In this document: piece by piece, positions 17,754 through 28,526 of the stretch
Position numbering within the stretch: position 1 is the stretch's first letter
How the letters are laid out: every line of letters begins with the position of its first letter
Assembly (NCBI RefSeq): GCF_900172375.1
Contig: NZ_FWFS01000007.1
Coordinates: 1 to 64,000, forward strand
Length of the DNA stretch: 64,000 nucleotides
DNA from: Aquimixticola soesokkakensis
GTDB lineage: Bacteria > Pseudomonadota > Alphaproteobacteria > Rhodobacterales > Rhodobacteraceae
Direction: 5' to 3'
Program-made: the position numbers and the translations under genes
The notes under the pieces: generated by a model
What the model saw: only the letters and a program-made list of their open reading frames with translations
The model's database searches: none
What the model was told of the DNA's origin: nothing

Positions 17754-18221
17754 ATGAAATTTTCGACGCGTCAGGATATCGAAGCACCAATCGACTATGT
17801 CTTTGGCCAGATTACCGATTTTTCCGCTTTTGAACGTCAGGCCCTGCGTCGGGGCATTCGTGTGAAACGCAAGCAGGACACGCTTGTTGCCGCTGTCGGA
17901 CTGGCGTGGTCGATCCGCGCCTCCTTTCGGGGGGCAGTCCGTGAAGTCGAAACCGAAGTTGCCACCTATGATCCGCCCAACGCCTTTAGCCTGACGTTTC
18001 ATTCGGCGGGCTTGTCGGGAGTCCTTGAGGTCGATGTGGTGGCCTTGTCGCGAACATCGACCCGCGTGACGGTGGGGTTGGATGTCCGCCCGCAAACCCT
18101 GTCGGCGCGCCTGTTGCTCCAGTCCGTGAAACTGGCGAAAAGCTCGGTGCAAAAACGCTTTGATACGCGGATTTCGGACCTCGCAGCCACCGTCGAAGAG
18201 CGCTATTCAACGGTGGCCTGA
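17754..18221 (+). CDS. SRPBCC (START-like) family protein
   Basis: A 155-residue protein that begins MKFSTRQDIEAPIDYVFGQI, the characteristic first strand and helix of SRPBCC/polyketide-cyclase-like folds. Alternating beta-strands follow (FSLTFHSAGLSGVLEVDVVA; TRVTVGLDVRP), then a long C-terminal helix. These folds bind hydrophobic ligands; the ligand here is unknown. ATG 17754 has GGAAGAG just upstream; GTG 17748 is an alternative. It is downstream of nudC and convergent with pheA (15 bp between stops). Confidence 0.75.
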   Translation: MKFSTRQDIEAPIDYVFGQITDFSAFERQALRRGIRVKRKQDTLVAAVGLAWSIRASFRGAVREVETEVATYDPPNAFSLTFHSAGLSGVLEVDVVALSRTSTRVTVGLDVRPQTLSARLLLQSVKLAKSSVQKRFDTRISDLAATVEERYSTVA

Positions 18222-18236
18222 GCCGCTTGTGCGCGC

Positions 18237-19067
18237 TTACTGGCGACGCGGATCGGCGGGATACACCCCCAGAATTTTGACCATCTCGGTGAAATACCCC
18301 AGTTCATCCAGCGCCAGTTTGACGTTTTCATCGTCAGGGTGGCCCTCGATGTCGGCGTAGAACTGTGTTGCGGTGAACACGCCGTCGACCATGTAGCTTT
18401 CGAGTTTGGTCATGTTCACACCATTGGTCGCAAAGCCCCCCATCGCCTTGTAGAGCGCAGCGGGAATATTGCGCACACGGAACATGAAAGCGGTGACCAT
18501 TTTGTCAGCGCGGCGCGTATAATCGGGCGCGCGCGCCATGATCAAAAAGCGCGTGGTGTTGAGTTTGTGATCCTCGATCTGACGCGCCAAAACGTCCAAT
18601 CCGAAAATTTCCCCCGCCAGTTCCGAGGCAAAGGCGCCACAGCTCGCGTCGCCGTCTTCCACAACGGATCGGGCGGCGGCGGCATTGTCGGACCAGTTGC
18701 GTGTCGCCAGCGCGTGCTCTTTGACGAAGCCGCGCGCTTGCCCCAAAAGTACGGACATGGCGCGCACGGTTTTGATGTCGCTCACCTTGGTTCCGGGCAG
18801 GCCCAGCAGGTTCACATGCACCCGCACAAAGGTCTCGTCGATGATATGCAGGCCGGAATCGGGCAGCAGGTGGTAGACATCCTGCACGCGGCCATAGGTC
18901 GAATTTTCCACCGCGATCATGCCCAGATCGGCAGCCCCCGAACGCACCGCTTCCATCGCATCCTCGAAGGTGGGGCAGGGCAGCGGCGTGAAGTCGGGGC
19001 AGGATTCGACACAGGCCTGATGTGAATAGGCACCGGGTTCGCCCTGGAATGCGATGTGTTTTGCCAT
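18237..19067 (-). CDS. pheA: Prephenate dehydratase
   Basis: It converts prephenate to phenylpyruvate in phenylalanine synthesis. The 276-residue monofunctional form is visible: MAKHIAFQGEPGAYSH at the start, a catalytic region containing the TRF motif (LNTTRFLIMA), and a C-terminal ACT domain for phenylalanine feedback (MFRVRNIPAALYKAMGGFAT; NMTKLESYMVDGVF). There is no chorismate mutase domain, unlike enterobacterial PheA. A single gene, divergent from cycM. Confidence 0.95.
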   Translation of the reverse strand: MAKHIAFQGEPGAYSHQACVESCPDFTPLPCPTFEDAMEAVRSGAADLGMIAVENSTYGRVQDVYHLLPDSGLHIIDETFVRVHVNLLGLPGTKVSDIKTVRAMSVLLGQARGFVKEHALATRNWSDNAAAARSVVEDGDASCGAFASELAGEIFGLDVLARQIEDHKLNTTRFLIMARAPDYTRRADKMVTAFMFRVRNIPAALYKAMGGFATNGVNMTKLESYMVDGVFTATQFYADIEGHPDDENVKLALDELGYFTEMVKILGVYPADPRRQ

Positions 19068-19188
19068 GATATGCCCCTATTTTATGGATTGATTGCGACT
19101 ATGTCATTCGGTCGCGGGTCTTATACCTTGAAATCATGTGAGGGAAGCATGTAGATAACGCCGAAACCTGCATCGAACGGGACGCGAC

Positions 19189-19710
19189 ATGTTCAACACT
19201 ATGACTCTGACGAAGGTCGTCGGTGGCCTTTGCGGCACCTTTCTGATCTTCCTGCTTGGCAACTGGGTGGCAGAAACCATCTACCACGTCGGACCCTCGG
19301 GCTCGCACGGTGAAAACGAGGTTGCTCAGGCCTATGCGATTGAAGTCGCGGACGCCGGTGGCGAAAGCGAAGAAGAAGCGATCCCCTTTGCCGACGTCTA
19401 CGCGATGGCGGATGCGGATGCGGGCGCGAAAGTCTTCAACAAATGTAAAGCCTGCCACAAGCTGGACGGCACCAATTCGACCGGTCCGCACCTTGACGGT
19501 GTTGTGGATCGTCAGGTCGCGTCCTTGGACGGCTTTGCCTATTCCGACGCGCTGGCCGGTCTCGACAACGCCTGGACACCCGAGCATCTGTCGGAATTCC
19601 TGGCAAGCCCCAAAGGCTACGCACCGGGCACGAAAATGGGTTTTGCCGGCCTTCCCAAAGTGGAAGATCGCGCCAACATCATCGCCTATCTCGCGACGAT
19701 GCCCAATTAA
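19189..19710 (+). CDS. cycM: Membrane-anchored cytochrome c (CycM / c552 type)
   Basis: A 173-residue c-type cytochrome. An uncleaved N-terminal membrane anchor (VVGGLCGTFLIFLLGNWVAE, about residues 11-30) is followed by an acidic Ala/Glu-rich linker. A class I cytochrome domain follows, with the CKACH haem motif near residue 86 and a distal Met (GTKMGF). In rhizobia and Rhodobacterales CycM shuttles electrons from the bc1 complex to the aa3 oxidase. Transcribed alone and terminated at 19748-19786. Confidence 0.92.
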   Translation: MFNTMTLTKVVGGLCGTFLIFLLGNWVAETIYHVGPSGSHGENEVAQAYAIEVADAGGESEEEAIPFADVYAMADADAGAKVFNKCKACHKLDGTNSTGPHLDGVVDRQVASLDGFAYSDALAGLDNAWTPEHLSEFLASPKGYAPGTKMGFAGLPKVEDRANIIAYLATMPN

Positions 19711-19747
19711 GGCCATTGGGGGTGCTGCGGCGCACCCGCGTTTCAAG

Positions 19748-19786
19748 AGGCTCCCGTGCTTTGGCGCGGGGGCCTTTTTTGTGGAA
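19748..19786 (+). terminator. Rho-independent terminator after cycM
   Basis: AGGCTCCCG ... CGGGGGCCT forms the stem, followed directly by TTTTTT. It begins 37 bp after the cycM stop. Confidence 0.85.
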
Positions 19787-20029
19787 CGCGCCCAAAGGAA
19801 CCGCCCATGTTCGCCCGTCTGAATACTTCACGCCCGAGTTCTGCACGCCAAGTTCTGCAATGGGCGCTGCGCAAATCACAGGCCATTCTCCCTCTCGTGA
19901 ACGCATGAGGTGCAGTTCGCCATTGGCAGGAGCGGATTTTCGCCGCACTCTGTGAAAAAGCGCAATTGCCCGCATCATGGCACCCGACCGTACCTTGCGG
20001 CGCGTGCCGATGCCGATACCGGAGGCCCC
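19787..20029. other. Upstream region of the yej operon
   Basis: About 240 bp with no supportable gene; presumably the yejA promoter region. A loose direct repeat (GAGTTCTGCACGCC / AAGTTCTGCAATGG) lies near 19833-19865. I could not identify an operator. Confidence 0.35.
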
Positions 20030-21946
20030 ATGATCCATCTGTCCCGTCGCCTGACCCTGAACGCCCTGCTTTTGGGCACGCTAGCGGGGGGCGGTCTGGC
20101 GTGGCCCGCGCTGGCCCAAGAGGCGGCGGAGGCCGAGACGCCCGAGGCTGCGGCAGAGGGCGAGACCCTGATCACCTCAAGCTATTTTTCGACATGGGGG
20201 GAGGTCAAATACGATGCGCCCTTCGCGCATCTGGACTACGTGAATCCCGAGGCACCCAAGGGCGGCACCATCACGATTTCTGCCAATGGCACCTTTGACA
20301 GCCTGATGCCCTATGCGACCCTGTCCGGCACGCCGGGGGCGCTGTCGTCGATCACATCCGAGACCTTGATGGTTGGCACGGCGGATGATGTGTCGGGGCA
20401 ATATTGCCTGCTCTGCACCACGATCGAATATCCGCAAAATCAGGACTACGTGATTTTCCATCTGCGCGACGACGTTACCTTTTCCGACGGCACCCCGATG
20501 ACGGCCGAGGATGTGGCCTTTTCGTTCAATCTGCTGCTTGAACAGGCGACACCATCGTTTCGCGAGGCGGTGTCCAAGCGCGTTGACAAGGTCGAGGCGA
20601 CCGGCCCGCTGACCGTGCGCTATGATTTCAACCCCGATGTCCCGCGCAAGGCCTTGATTTCTCAAGCGGGCAATACGCCGGTGTTTTCCAAGGCCTGGTT
20701 CGAAGAAACCGGCACGCGCCTTGACGAGGCCAGCTATAATGTGCCGCTTGGCACCGGCCCCTACATGCTGGGCGACTACAAACCGGGCGAGTGGATCGAA
20801 TACCGCCGTAACCCCGATTATTGGGGGATCACCCAGCCGCTCAAGGTCGGCACGGAGAATTTCGACACGATCCGCGTCGAGTATTTTGCCGATACCTCGG
20901 CGGCGTTCGAGGCGTTCAAAGCGGGGGATATCACCTTCCGTCAGGAAAATTCCTCGCTGAACTGGGCGACGGCCTATGACTTTCCCGCGCTTGATCGGGG
21001 GGATGTGATCAAGGAAGAGCTGGCGGACGGGTCTTTGCCGCCTGCCACCGGCTTTGTTTTCAACATCCGCGAGGATAAATTCGACGACCCGCGCATCCGC
21101 GACGCCATTGCGTTGATGTATAATTTCAGCTGGACCAACGATAACCTGCAATACGGCCTCTTTGCACAGCGCGAAAGCTTTTGGGAAAACCCCGAACTCA
21201 AGGCCGTTGGCCTTCCCCAGGGGCGCGAGTTGGAAATCCTTGAAAGCGTGAAGGACGATTTGCCAGAGGCAATTTTCACCGAGGAAGTGCGCATGCCCCA
21301 TAGTTCGGGCGATCGTGCGCTGGATCGGGGGAACCTGCGCAAGGCCTTGGCGCTATTTGCCGAGGCTGGCTATGAACCCGACGATACAGGGATGTTGCGC
21401 AATGCCGATGGCATGACCTTTGATCTGGAATTTCTGTCGGGCTATCAAGGGTATGACCGGATCATCAACCCCTATATCGAAAACCTCAAAGCGCTTGGCG
21501 TGAACGCGAAATATACGCGCGTTGACCCCAACCAATATCAGGCGCGCACCCAAAACTTCGATTACGACATGATCATCGACGGCTATAACAACGGGCTTGA
21601 GGAAGGCACGGGGCTGATGCAACGCTATGGCAGCTCCGGCACTGAGGATATTTTCAACCCCTCGGGGTTTGCGTCGCCCGCGACCGACAAAATCATCGAC
21701 ACGATTATCCAGGCGCAGACCTATGACGAGATGGCGGCAGGTGTGCGTGCGCTGGATCGGGTGATGCGGTATGAATTTTTCATTGTTCCAACGTGGTTTA
21801 ACAATAAATTCCTCGTCGCCTATTACGCCATGTTCGAACATCCGCCCGAGGCGCAAATGCCGCCCTATGCGCTGGGGTATCTCGATTTCTGGTGGTACAA
21901 CGCGGATAAAGCGGCCGAGTTGAAAGCCGCGGGTGCCATTCGCTAA
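20030..21946 (+). CDS. yejA: Peptide (microcin C-type) ABC transporter substrate-binding protein YejA
   Basis: A 638-residue periplasmic family-5 solute-binding protein (SBP_bac_5). It has a cleavable signal peptide (RRLTLNALLLGTLAGGGLAW, cut after ALAQ), then an Ala/Glu-rich linker. The fold residues include HLDYVNPEAPKGGT, YRRNPDYWG and DFWWYNADKAAELKAAGAIR at the end. This family binds peptides including microcin C. The start ATG 20030 has GGAGG just upstream. It is the first gene of yejABEF; the large size and GGTITISANGTFDSL segment favour YejA over DppA or OppA. Confidence 0.9.
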   Translation: MIHLSRRLTLNALLLGTLAGGGLAWPALAQEAAEAETPEAAAEGETLITSSYFSTWGEVKYDAPFAHLDYVNPEAPKGGTITISANGTFDSLMPYATLSGTPGALSSITSETLMVGTADDVSGQYCLLCTTIEYPQNQDYVIFHLRDDVTFSDGTPMTAEDVAFSFNLLLEQATPSFREAVSKRVDKVEATGPLTVRYDFNPDVPRKALISQAGNTPVFSKAWFEETGTRLDEASYNVPLGTGPYMLGDYKPGEWIEYRRNPDYWGITQPLKVGTENFDTIRVEYFADTSAAFEAFKAGDITFRQENSSLNWATAYDFPALDRGDVIKEELADGSLPPATGFVFNIREDKFDDPRIRDAIALMYNFSWTNDNLQYGLFAQRESFWENPELKAVGLPQGRELEILESVKDDLPEAIFTEEVRMPHSSGDRALDRGNLRKALALFAEAGYEPDDTGMLRNADGMTFDLEFLSGYQGYDRIINPYIENLKALGVNAKYTRVDPNQYQARTQNFDYDMIIDGYNNGLEEGTGLMQRYGSSGTEDIFNPSGFASPATDKIIDTIIQAQTYDEMAAGVRALDRVMRYEFFIVPTWFNNKFLVAYYAMFEHPPEAQMPPYALGYLDFWWYNADKAAELKAAGAIR

Positions 21947-21988
21947 CGCGCGCCACAACAAACCCTGACCAAGCGGAGAGCCTCCCCT

Positions 21989-23101
21989 ATGGGTGCCTAT
22001 ATCCTGCGGCGGTTGTTGCTGATCATTCCCACCCTGCTGGGCATTATGATCATCAACTTCACGCTGACCCAATTCGTCCCCGGTGGCCCGATCGAACAGG
22101 TGCTGGCCAAAATGCAGGGGGAGGGGGACGCGTTTTCCTCCTTTAACAACTCCGGCGATATGCAGGGCGACAGCCTGTCCTCCATGGATGATGCGCTGGG
22201 GGGCGGGGCCTCCACCTCGCAATATATCGGCGCGCGCGGCTTGCCGCCCGAGTTCATCAAGGAACTCGAAGCGCAATTCGGCTTTGACAAGCCGCCGCTG
22301 GAACGCTTTTTGACGATGATGTGGGACTATGCGCGGTTTGATTTTGGCGAAAGCTATTTCCGCTCGGTTGGCGTGCTCGATCTGGTCTGGGAAAAACTGC
22401 CTGTGTCGATCACGCTGGGCTTGTGGTCCACGCTGATCGCCTATGCGATCTCGATCCCGCTTGGCATTCGCAAAGCCGTGCGCGACGGCTCCAAATTCGA
22501 CACCTGGACCTCGGCCCTGATCATCGTGGCCTATGCGATTCCGGGGTTTCTCTTTGCGATCATGCTCTTGATCATGTTCGCGGGCGGGTCCTATTTGCAG
22601 TGGTTCCCGCTGCGCGGCCTTACCTCCAACGACTTTGACCAGCTGTCGTTCTTTGGCAAGATCGCCGATTACCTGTGGCACATCACGCTGCCAGTGCTGG
22701 CCTCGCTGATTTCGAGTTTTGCCACCCTTACGCTGCTGACCAAAAACAGCTTTCTCGATGAAATCCGCAAGCAATATGTGACCACCGCCAAGGCCAAGGG
22801 CCTCTCGGAGAGCCGCGTGCTTTACGGGCATGTCTTTCGCAACGCGATGCTGATCGTGATCGCCGGATTTCCCGCCCTGTTCCTGTCGGTCTTCTTTGGC
22901 TCCTCGCTGATCATCGAGACGATTTTCTCGCTCGACGGGCTGGGCCGCATGGGGTTCGAGGCCGCGGTGCAGCGCGATTATCCGGTGATCTTCGGCACGC
23001 TGTTCTTCTTTGGTCTCATCGGCCTGCTCATCGGGATCGTGTCCGACCTGATGTATGTTTTCGTCGATCCCCGCATTGATTTCGAGAAACGCGCCTCATG
23101 A
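21989..23101 (+). CDS. yejB: ABC transporter permease YejB
   Basis: A 370-residue inner-membrane permease of the binding-protein-dependent type. The first membrane helix is [21 protein letters not shown] long periplasmic insert typical of YejB follows (about residues 35-90, with [17 protein letters not shown]). Later come the permease core and an EAA-loop region that contacts the ATPase ([21 protein letters not shown]). It overlaps yejE by 4 bp (ATGA). With YejE it forms the import channel. Confidence 0.92.
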   Translation: MGAYILRRLLLIIPTLLGIMIINFTLTQFVPGGPIEQVLAKMQGEGDAFSSFNNSGDMQGDSLSSMDDALGGGASTSQYIGARGLPPEFIKELEAQFGFDKPPLERFLTMMWDYARFDFGESYFRSVGVLDLVWEKLPVSITLGLWSTLIAYAISIPLGIRKAVRDGSKFDTWTSALIIVAYAIPGFLFAIMLLIMFAGGSYLQWFPLRGLTSNDFDQLSFFGKIADYLWHITLPVLASLISSFATLTLLTKNSFLDEIRKQYVTTAKAKGLSESRVLYGHVFRNAMLIVIAGFPALFLSVFFGSSLIIETIFSLDGLGRMGFEAAVQRDYPVIFGTLFFFGLIGLLIGIVSDLMYVFVDPRIDFEKRAS

Positions 23102-24204
23102 TCCTGTCTCCCCTTAACCAACGCCGCTGGCGCAATTTCAAAGCCAACAAGCGGGCCTATTGGTCGCTGGTGATCTTTGGCACCCTGTTCATCCTGTCGC
23201 TTTTTGCGGAATTCATCGCCAACGACAAACCGATCCTCGTGAACTATCGCGGCAGCTACTACACGCCGATTTTCAACTTTTACCCCGAAACCGAATTCGG
23301 CGGGGATTTTCGCACCGAAGCGGTCTATCGCTACATCGAGGTGAAATGTCTGGTGCGCACCGGCGGGATGGAAGACTGCTTTGACGATCCGCAAGGGCTC
23401 TATGATGATGCGGCGGACGGCGAGGTGAACGGCGAGAAAATCGAAAAGGGTTGGATGCTGTGGCCGCCCATTCCCTATAGTTTCCGCACGCCCGTCGACG
23501 GTCCCGGTGCGGCGCCCTCCGCCCCGACGGCACAGAACTGGCTTGGAACGGATGACACGAAACGCGACGTGCTGGCGCGGGTGATTTACGGTTTCCGGCT
23601 GTCGATTTTCTTCACGTTGGTGGTCTCGGTCGTCACCTCCATCGTCGGGGTGATTGTCGGTGCGGTTCAGGGCTTTTTTGGCGGCTGGGTCGATCTTGGA
23701 TTTCAACGCTTTCTGGAAATCTGGGGCGCAATGCCGTCGCTTTATGTCATCATCATTCTCTTTGCCATTCTGGGGCGAAGTTTCTGGCTGTTGGTGTTTA
23801 TCACGATCCTGTTCGGCTGGCCGGCGCTGGTGGGGGTTGTGCGGGCAGAGTTCCTGCGCGCGCGCAACTTTGAATATGTGCGCGCCGCGCGGGCATTGGG
23901 CGTGTCGAACCGCGTGATCATGTTCCGCCACATGTTGCCAAACGCGATGGTGGCCACGCTGACCATTCTGCCATTCATTGTCACCGGCACGATCGGCACG
24001 CTCGCCTCGCTCGATTTTCTCGGCTATGGCCTGCCGTCAAGTTATCCCTCGCTGGGGGAGCTGACCCTTCAGGCAAAACAAAACCTGCAAGCGCCCTGGC
24101 TTGGTTTCACAGCCTTTTTCACCTACGCGATCATGCTTTCGCTTCTCGTCTTCATTTTTGAGGGCGTGCGCGATGCGTTCGATCCGAGAAAGACGTTCCA
24201 ATGA
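23098..24204 (+). CDS. yejE: ABC transporter permease YejE
   Basis: A 368-residue partner permease. It has an N-terminal cytosolic segment ([20 protein letters not shown]), one helix, a large periplasmic loop (about residues 45-150) and a C-terminal permease core with the EAA loop ([20 protein letters not shown]). It ends [14 protein letters not shown], which is characteristic of YejE/OppC-type proteins. It overlaps both neighbours by 4 bp, indicating translational coupling. Confidence 0.92.
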   Translation: MILSPLNQRRWRNFKANKRAYWSLVIFGTLFILSLFAEFIANDKPILVNYRGSYYTPIFNFYPETEFGGDFRTEAVYRYIEVKCLVRTGGMEDCFDDPQGLYDDAADGEVNGEKIEKGWMLWPPIPYSFRTPVDGPGAAPSAPTAQNWLGTDDTKRDVLARVIYGFRLSIFFTLVVSVVTSIVGVIVGAVQGFFGGWVDLGFQRFLEIWGAMPSLYVIIILFAILGRSFWLLVFITILFGWPALVGVVRAEFLRARNFEYVRAARALGVSNRVIMFRHMLPNAMVATLTILPFIVTGTIGTLASLDFLGYGLPSSYPSLGELTLQAKQNLQAPWLGFTAFFTYAIMLSLLVFIFEGVRDAFDPRKTFQ

Positions 24205-25808
24205 AAGTTCTAGACGTCCAAAATCTGCGTGTGTCTTTTCGTCAGGACGGGCAGCTGCATCCGGCTGTCAAAGGCGTGTCCTTTCACGTCAACAAGGGCG
24301 AAACCGTCGCGCTGGTGGGGGAAAGCGGATCGGGAAAATCGGTCACCGCCCTCTCCACGGTCAATCTTTTGTCCGACAACGCGGTGCTGGACGGCTCGAT
24401 CACCTATGAGGGCGTGCAGATGGTCGGCGCGTCCGAAAAGGACCTGCGCCGCGTGCGCGGAAATGACATCAGTTTCATTTTCCAAGAGCCGATGACGTCG
24501 CTCAACCCCTTGCATACGCTTGAAAAACAACTGTCCGAAAGCCTGTTGATCCACCAGGGACTGTCGGGGGCAAAGGCGCGGGCGCGCATCCTTGATCTGC
24601 TGGAAAAAGTTGGAATCAACGACGCGCAAAGCCGTCTTGGCGCCTATCCGCACCAGTTGTCGGGCGGGCAGCGGCAGCGGGTGATGATCGCGATGGCGCT
24701 GGCCAACGGGCCGGATTTGTTGATCGCGGACGAGCCGACAACCGCGCTTGATGTGACCATTCAGGCGCAGATTCTCAGCCTTTTGGCTGACATCAAGCGG
24801 GCCGAAGGCATGTCGATGTTGTTCATCACCCATGACCTCGGGATCGTGCGCAAAATTGCCGACCGTGTCTGCGTGATGAAGGACGGGGAAATCGTCGAAA
24901 CGGGTCCCACGGCGGAAATTTTCGACAATCCCCAGCACCCCTATACCCGCATCCTGCTGGAAGCCGAATCGGTAGGGCGCCCGGCACCTGTGCCCAACGA
25001 TGCACAAGCGATCATCGAGGCGCGGGACCTGCGGATCTGGTTTCCGATCCAGACGGGGCTGCTCAAACGCGTCACGGGGCATGTTAAGGCCGTCAACGCG
25101 GCGTCTTTCAGTGTGCGTGCGGGCGAAACGGTCGGGATCGTAGGCGAATCGGGATCGGGCAAGACCACGCTGGCGCTGGCCACGATGCGCCTGATCGCCT
25201 CCGACGGGCCGATCGTGTTTCTGGGGCAGGATGTGCAGGGCTGGACCTCTGCCCAGATGCGCCCGCTGCGCCGCGACATGCAGATCGTGTTTCAGGATCC
25301 CTATGGCTCGCTCTCGCCGCGCATGACGGTCGAACAGATCATCGCCGAGGGGCTTGGCGTGCATGGTTTGGGCGAGCACGCCTCGCCCCATGAGGCCGTG
25401 AGCGACATCATGCGCGAGGTCGGCCTCGATCCCGCGACCATGACCCGCTATCCCCACGAATTTTCCGGCGGGCAACGCCAGCGCATCGCCATTGCCCGCG
25501 CGATGATCCTGCGTCCGCGTCTGGTGGTGCTGGATGAACCCACCTCTGCGCTCGATATGACAGTGCAGGTGCAGATCGTCGATTTGCTGCGCTCTTTGCA
25601 GATGAAACACAAGCTGGCGTATTTGTTCATTTCGCATGACCTGCGTGTCGTGCGCGCGCTGAGCCATAAGGTGATGGTAATGAAGCGCGGCGATGTCGTG
25701 GAGGCCGGCAGCGCGGACGAGATATTCGATGCCCCCAAAACCGCCTATACGCGCGCGCTGATGGCGGCTGCATTTGATCTGAAGGAAATGGAGGGGGCAG
25801 GGGTCTAA
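24201..25808 (+). CDS. yejF: ABC transporter ATP-binding protein YejF (tandem nucleotide-binding domains)
   Basis: A 535-residue protein with two complete ATPase halves. NBD1 has Walker A GESGSGKS (about residues 40-47), signature LSGGQRQR and Walker [12 protein letters not shown]2 has Walker A GESGSGKT (about 315), signature FSGGQRQR and Walker B LVVLDEPT. Each half ends in the oligopeptide-transporter C-terminal region (PYTRILL, AYTRALM). It powers YejBE. A strong hairpin terminator follows at 25822-25868. Confidence 0.94.
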   Translation: MKVLDVQNLRVSFRQDGQLHPAVKGVSFHVNKGETVALVGESGSGKSVTALSTVNLLSDNAVLDGSITYEGVQMVGASEKDLRRVRGNDISFIFQEPMTSLNPLHTLEKQLSESLLIHQGLSGAKARARILDLLEKVGINDAQSRLGAYPHQLSGGQRQRVMIAMALANGPDLLIADEPTTALDVTIQAQILSLLADIKRAEGMSMLFITHDLGIVRKIADRVCVMKDGEIVETGPTAEIFDNPQHPYTRILLEAESVGRPAPVPNDAQAIIEARDLRIWFPIQTGLLKRVTGHVKAVNAASFSVRAGETVGIVGESGSGKTTLALATMRLIASDGPIVFLGQDVQGWTSAQMRPLRRDMQIVFQDPYGSLSPRMTVEQIIAEGLGVHGLGEHASPHEAVSDIMREVGLDPATMTRYPHEFSGGQRQRIAIARAMILRPRLVVLDEPTSALDMTVQVQIVDLLRSLQMKHKLAYLFISHDLRVVRALSHKVMVMKRGDVVEAGSADEIFDAPKTAYTRALMAAAFDLKEMEGAGV

Positions 25809-25821
25809 CCACCTTGTTCTG

Positions 25822-25868
25822 AAACGAAAACGGGCGCAGGGAGTGATCCGCTGCGCCCGTTTTCGTTT
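25822..25868. terminator. Bidirectional terminator between yejF and dacF
   Basis: AAACGAAAACGGGCGCAG and CTGCGCCCGTTTTCGTTT form an 18-bp perfect stem with A- and T-rich outer arms. It serves both convergent genes. Confidence 0.92.
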
Positions 25869-25881
25869 GGTTGGCTCCTGC

Positions 25882-27492
25882 TTAGCTGGGGCCGAATTGC
25901 GCGCAATCCGAGCCGCGCGCAACCAGTTTGCGACAGGCAAGATCGGCACTCTCCTGCGTGAGGCCAACGAAATTGGCCTCCCAGCCACGGTTGCCGCGCG
26001 TCACCTTGCGCAGGGCGCCCGAAAGCGTGTTCATTTCGCGCAAAGCCACCGTCAGCAGTTCTTTTTCAGCGGCAAACTGGGTGTTGTAGGTGCCGATCTT
26101 GATGCCCCATTCGCGCCCGCCCGAGGTGGACATGCGCGTCACCACTTCGGGGCCGCTCGGGTCGATCGCCGCAACCTGCGTGCCGGTTTCGGCGGTGATC
26201 TGTTGAACAGCCGCCAATTCGATGCGCTCGGGTCGCGGGGTCGGCGAGATGCTGGTGATGCGCGCGGTTGTTGTGTTTTCCAGCGCCTCTTCAATGGCTT
26301 GGGCCTTGGCGGCTTCTTGGGCCTGTGCAAGCTGCGCGGCGGCTGAGGCGGCGGCTTGGGCATTGGCGGCGGCGGCTTCGGCGGCGACCTGCGCCTGAGC
26401 GGCCTGTACGGCGACCAGAATGTCGCTCGACATGGCGACGAGGATTTCTTCTTGCTCTGGGGCTATCTCCGGGGCACGGCCGGGACGCGGTTGCGGGATC
26501 GGGCTTGCGGCGACGGTCAGGTTCATGCGAATCGTTTTCGAGGCGGCTCCGGCAAGCAACATCTCGTTGGTCGCGCTGGTGCCACGGCCCATGTAGGGCG
26601 GGCGCGCCGGCTTGTTCACCGCCACATTCGAGGGGGCTTTACGAAAGCCGAAATCCATCAGTTCCGCCACTTTCGCGTTGCGCGCCGCCGAGGAGCGACC
26701 ACCCATCACGGTGGTGATGATCCGTTCGTTGCCGCGCTGTGCCGATGCGACAAGGTTCCAACCGGCTGCCGAGGTATAGCCGGTTTTAATGCCATCCGCG
26801 CCGGCGTAATTCGACAGGAACCGCGCGTTGGAGTGGCCGACCTGACGCACACCGGCATCCGCCGTCAAGCGGCTGAAAAGGTTGTAGTATTCGGGGAAAT
26901 CATAGAACAGGTGGCGCCCGAGGTTGGTCATGTCGCGCGCGGTGGACAGATGTCCTTCGCGGGTCAGGCCGTGGGCGTTTTTGAACGTGGTGCGGGTCAT
27001 GCCCAGCAGTTTGGCGGTGCGGTTCATCCGCTCGGCAAAGGCGCTTTCGGACCCTGAAACGGCCTCGCCCAAAGCGGTGGCGGCGTCATTTGCCGACTTC
27101 ACCGCAGCGGCGCGCACAAGATAGCGCAGCTTGATCTTTTGACCCGCGCTCAGGCCCAATTTCGACGGGGGTTCCTTGGCGGCATTGGCGCTGATGGTGA
27201 CCTCCTGATCAAGCGACAACTCGCCATGTTCGACGGCTTCAAACACAATGTAGAGCGTCATCATTTTGGTCAGCGAGGCAGGGTGCACCCGCGCATCGGC
27301 GTTTTCTTCCTGATAGATCTGCCCGCTGCGTGCATCCATCACCATCGAGGCAAATTCACCCGCCTGCAAAGCGATCGGAAGGGCGCAGAGAATCAGACCA
27401 GCGCCCAATCCAAGTAGATTTGAAGGAAAAATGCGTCGTCCAAGACGGCCCAAAAGCCGTCCAAACGCTGTCGCGCTGCTTGCCATATTCAT
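25882..27492 (-). CDS. dacF: D-alanyl-D-alanine carboxypeptidase with SPOR domain (PBP5/DacF type)
   Basis: A 536-residue peptidase that trims the terminal D-Ala from peptidoglycan stem peptides. It has an N-terminal membrane/signal segment (SNLLGLGAGLILCALPIALQ). The serine catalytic motifs are SLTK (ASLTKMM), SAN (VKSAND) and KTG (IKTGYT). After the catalytic and beta-sandwich part comes an Ala/Gln-rich linker (about residues 355-405). The C-terminal SPOR-like domain (REWGIKIGTYNTQFAAEKEL) would bind denuded glycan at division sites. The SPOR fusion is common in alphaproteobacteria. The gene symbol is by analogy. Confidence 0.9.
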   Translation of the reverse strand: MNMASSATAFGRLLGRLGRRIFPSNLLGLGAGLILCALPIALQAGEFASMVMDARSGQIYQEENADARVHPASLTKMMTLYIVFEAVEHGELSLDQEVTISANAAKEPPSKLGLSAGQKIKLRYLVRAAAVKSANDAATALGEAVSGSESAFAERMNRTAKLLGMTRTTFKNAHGLTREGHLSTARDMTNLGRHLFYDFPEYYNLFSRLTADAGVRQVGHSNARFLSNYAGADGIKTGYTSAAGWNLVASAQRGNERIITTVMGGRSSAARNAKVAELMDFGFRKAPSNVAVNKPARPPYMGRGTSATNEMLLAGAASKTIRMNLTVAASPIPQPRPGRAPEIAPEQEEILVAMSSDILVAVQAAQAQVAAEAAAANAQAAASAAAQLAQAQEAAKAQAIEEALENTTTARITSISPTPRPERIELAAVQQITAETGTQVAAIDPSGPEVVTRMSTSGGREWGIKIGTYNTQFAAEKELLTVALREMNTLSGALRKVTRGNRGWEANFVGLTQESADLACRKLVARGSDCAQFGPS

Positions 27493-27678
27493 CTGCCTCG
27501 ATTTGCCGGATCATTGTCGCCCAGCATTTATACCGGACAGGCTAACACGGGTTTTTCGGGCTGGAAACTACGAAAATTATTGGGAAAATTATCCTGCGAC
27601 CCATGTGCAACGCCGCATGTAGTGGTGGGAATTTGCCATTCATCTACATGTGTGATCGCCATGTCGAAGGACGCTTGT

Positions 27679-28410
27679 TTAACGAGACTGCGCAGTTGAA
27701 ATTTCGTCAAGAACAAGCGGAAGGTCGCGCAGACTGTCGATGTGACGAAAGCGGGGGTGATGGGTGGGGGCTTGCGCCACTTCCAGCGCCCAGGGCGTGC
27801 CATGGGGGACAAAGACGCCCCAAGCCCCCGCGTCAATCGGCGCGACCACATCGGATTTCATCGAATTGCCCAGCATGAGGGTGCGCGCGGGGTCCAGTCC
27901 GCGCCGCGCGAAAAGGTCGGCGTAGACGCGGGGCGTTTTATCCGAAACGATTTCGACGCCGTCAAAACGGTCCCCAAGCCCCGATTGCGCCAGTTTGCGT
28001 TCCTGATCCAGCAGGTCCCCCTTGGTGATCAGCAGCAGGTGGTAGTCCTTGGCGAGCGCACGGGTGATCGCATCAGCCCCGTCCAGCAGGTGGATGGGAT
28101 GGGCAAGCATCTCCTGACCCATGGCGATCAGTTCGGCAATGACAGCGGCGGGGACTCTTTGTTCGGTCACTTCGATGGCGGTTTCGATCATTGAAAGCAC
28201 GAACCCCTTCACACCGAATCCGTAGTGCCCCAGGTTGCGCCGCTCGGCCGCCAACAGGCGTTCGCCGAGGTGGTCGGGGTCGCTGTGATCCGCCAGCAAG
28301 GCAGCGAATCGATCCTGGGTGAGGCGAAAGAACTGTTCGTTTTCCCAAAGCGTATCGTCCGCATCAAAAGCGATGGTGGTCAGGGGGGATATGTTCTTTT
28401 TTACAGACAT
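27679..28410 (-). CDS. HAD-family hydrolase
   Basis: A 243-residue haloacid-dehalogenase-like phosphatase. Motif I is FDADDTLW (nucleophile Asp), motif II LLITKG (Thr), motif III Lys in the [11 protein letters not shown] region, and motif [21 protein letters not shown] (acidic Asp). The helical cap between motifs I and II places it in the C1 cap class (YjjG/phosphoglycolate-phosphatase-like). Substrate unknown. The start ATG 28410 (MSVKKN) is preferred over 28500, because the longer form has no family-like sequence. Divergent from clpS. Confidence 0.85.
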   Translation of the reverse strand: MSVKKNISPLTTIAFDADDTLWENEQFFRLTQDRFAALLADHSDPDHLGERLLAAERRNLGHYGFGVKGFVLSMIETAIEVTEQRVPAAVIAELIAMGQEMLAHPIHLLDGADAITRALAKDYHLLLITKGDLLDQERKLAQSGLGDRFDGVEIVSDKTPRVYADLFARRGLDPARTLMLGNSMKSDVVAPIDAGAWGVFVPHGTPWALEVAQAPTHHPRFRHIDSLRDLPLVLDEISTAQSR

Positions 28411-28526
28411 TTTTTCGTCATCGGTTAAACCTTGGCGCGGGATTGCACAGCACCCCCTTTTCTCTTTCGGGAGAGCCCTTATATAGTGCAGTTCACTCAC
28501 GAACGAACAGAATTCTGGAGCCTCTC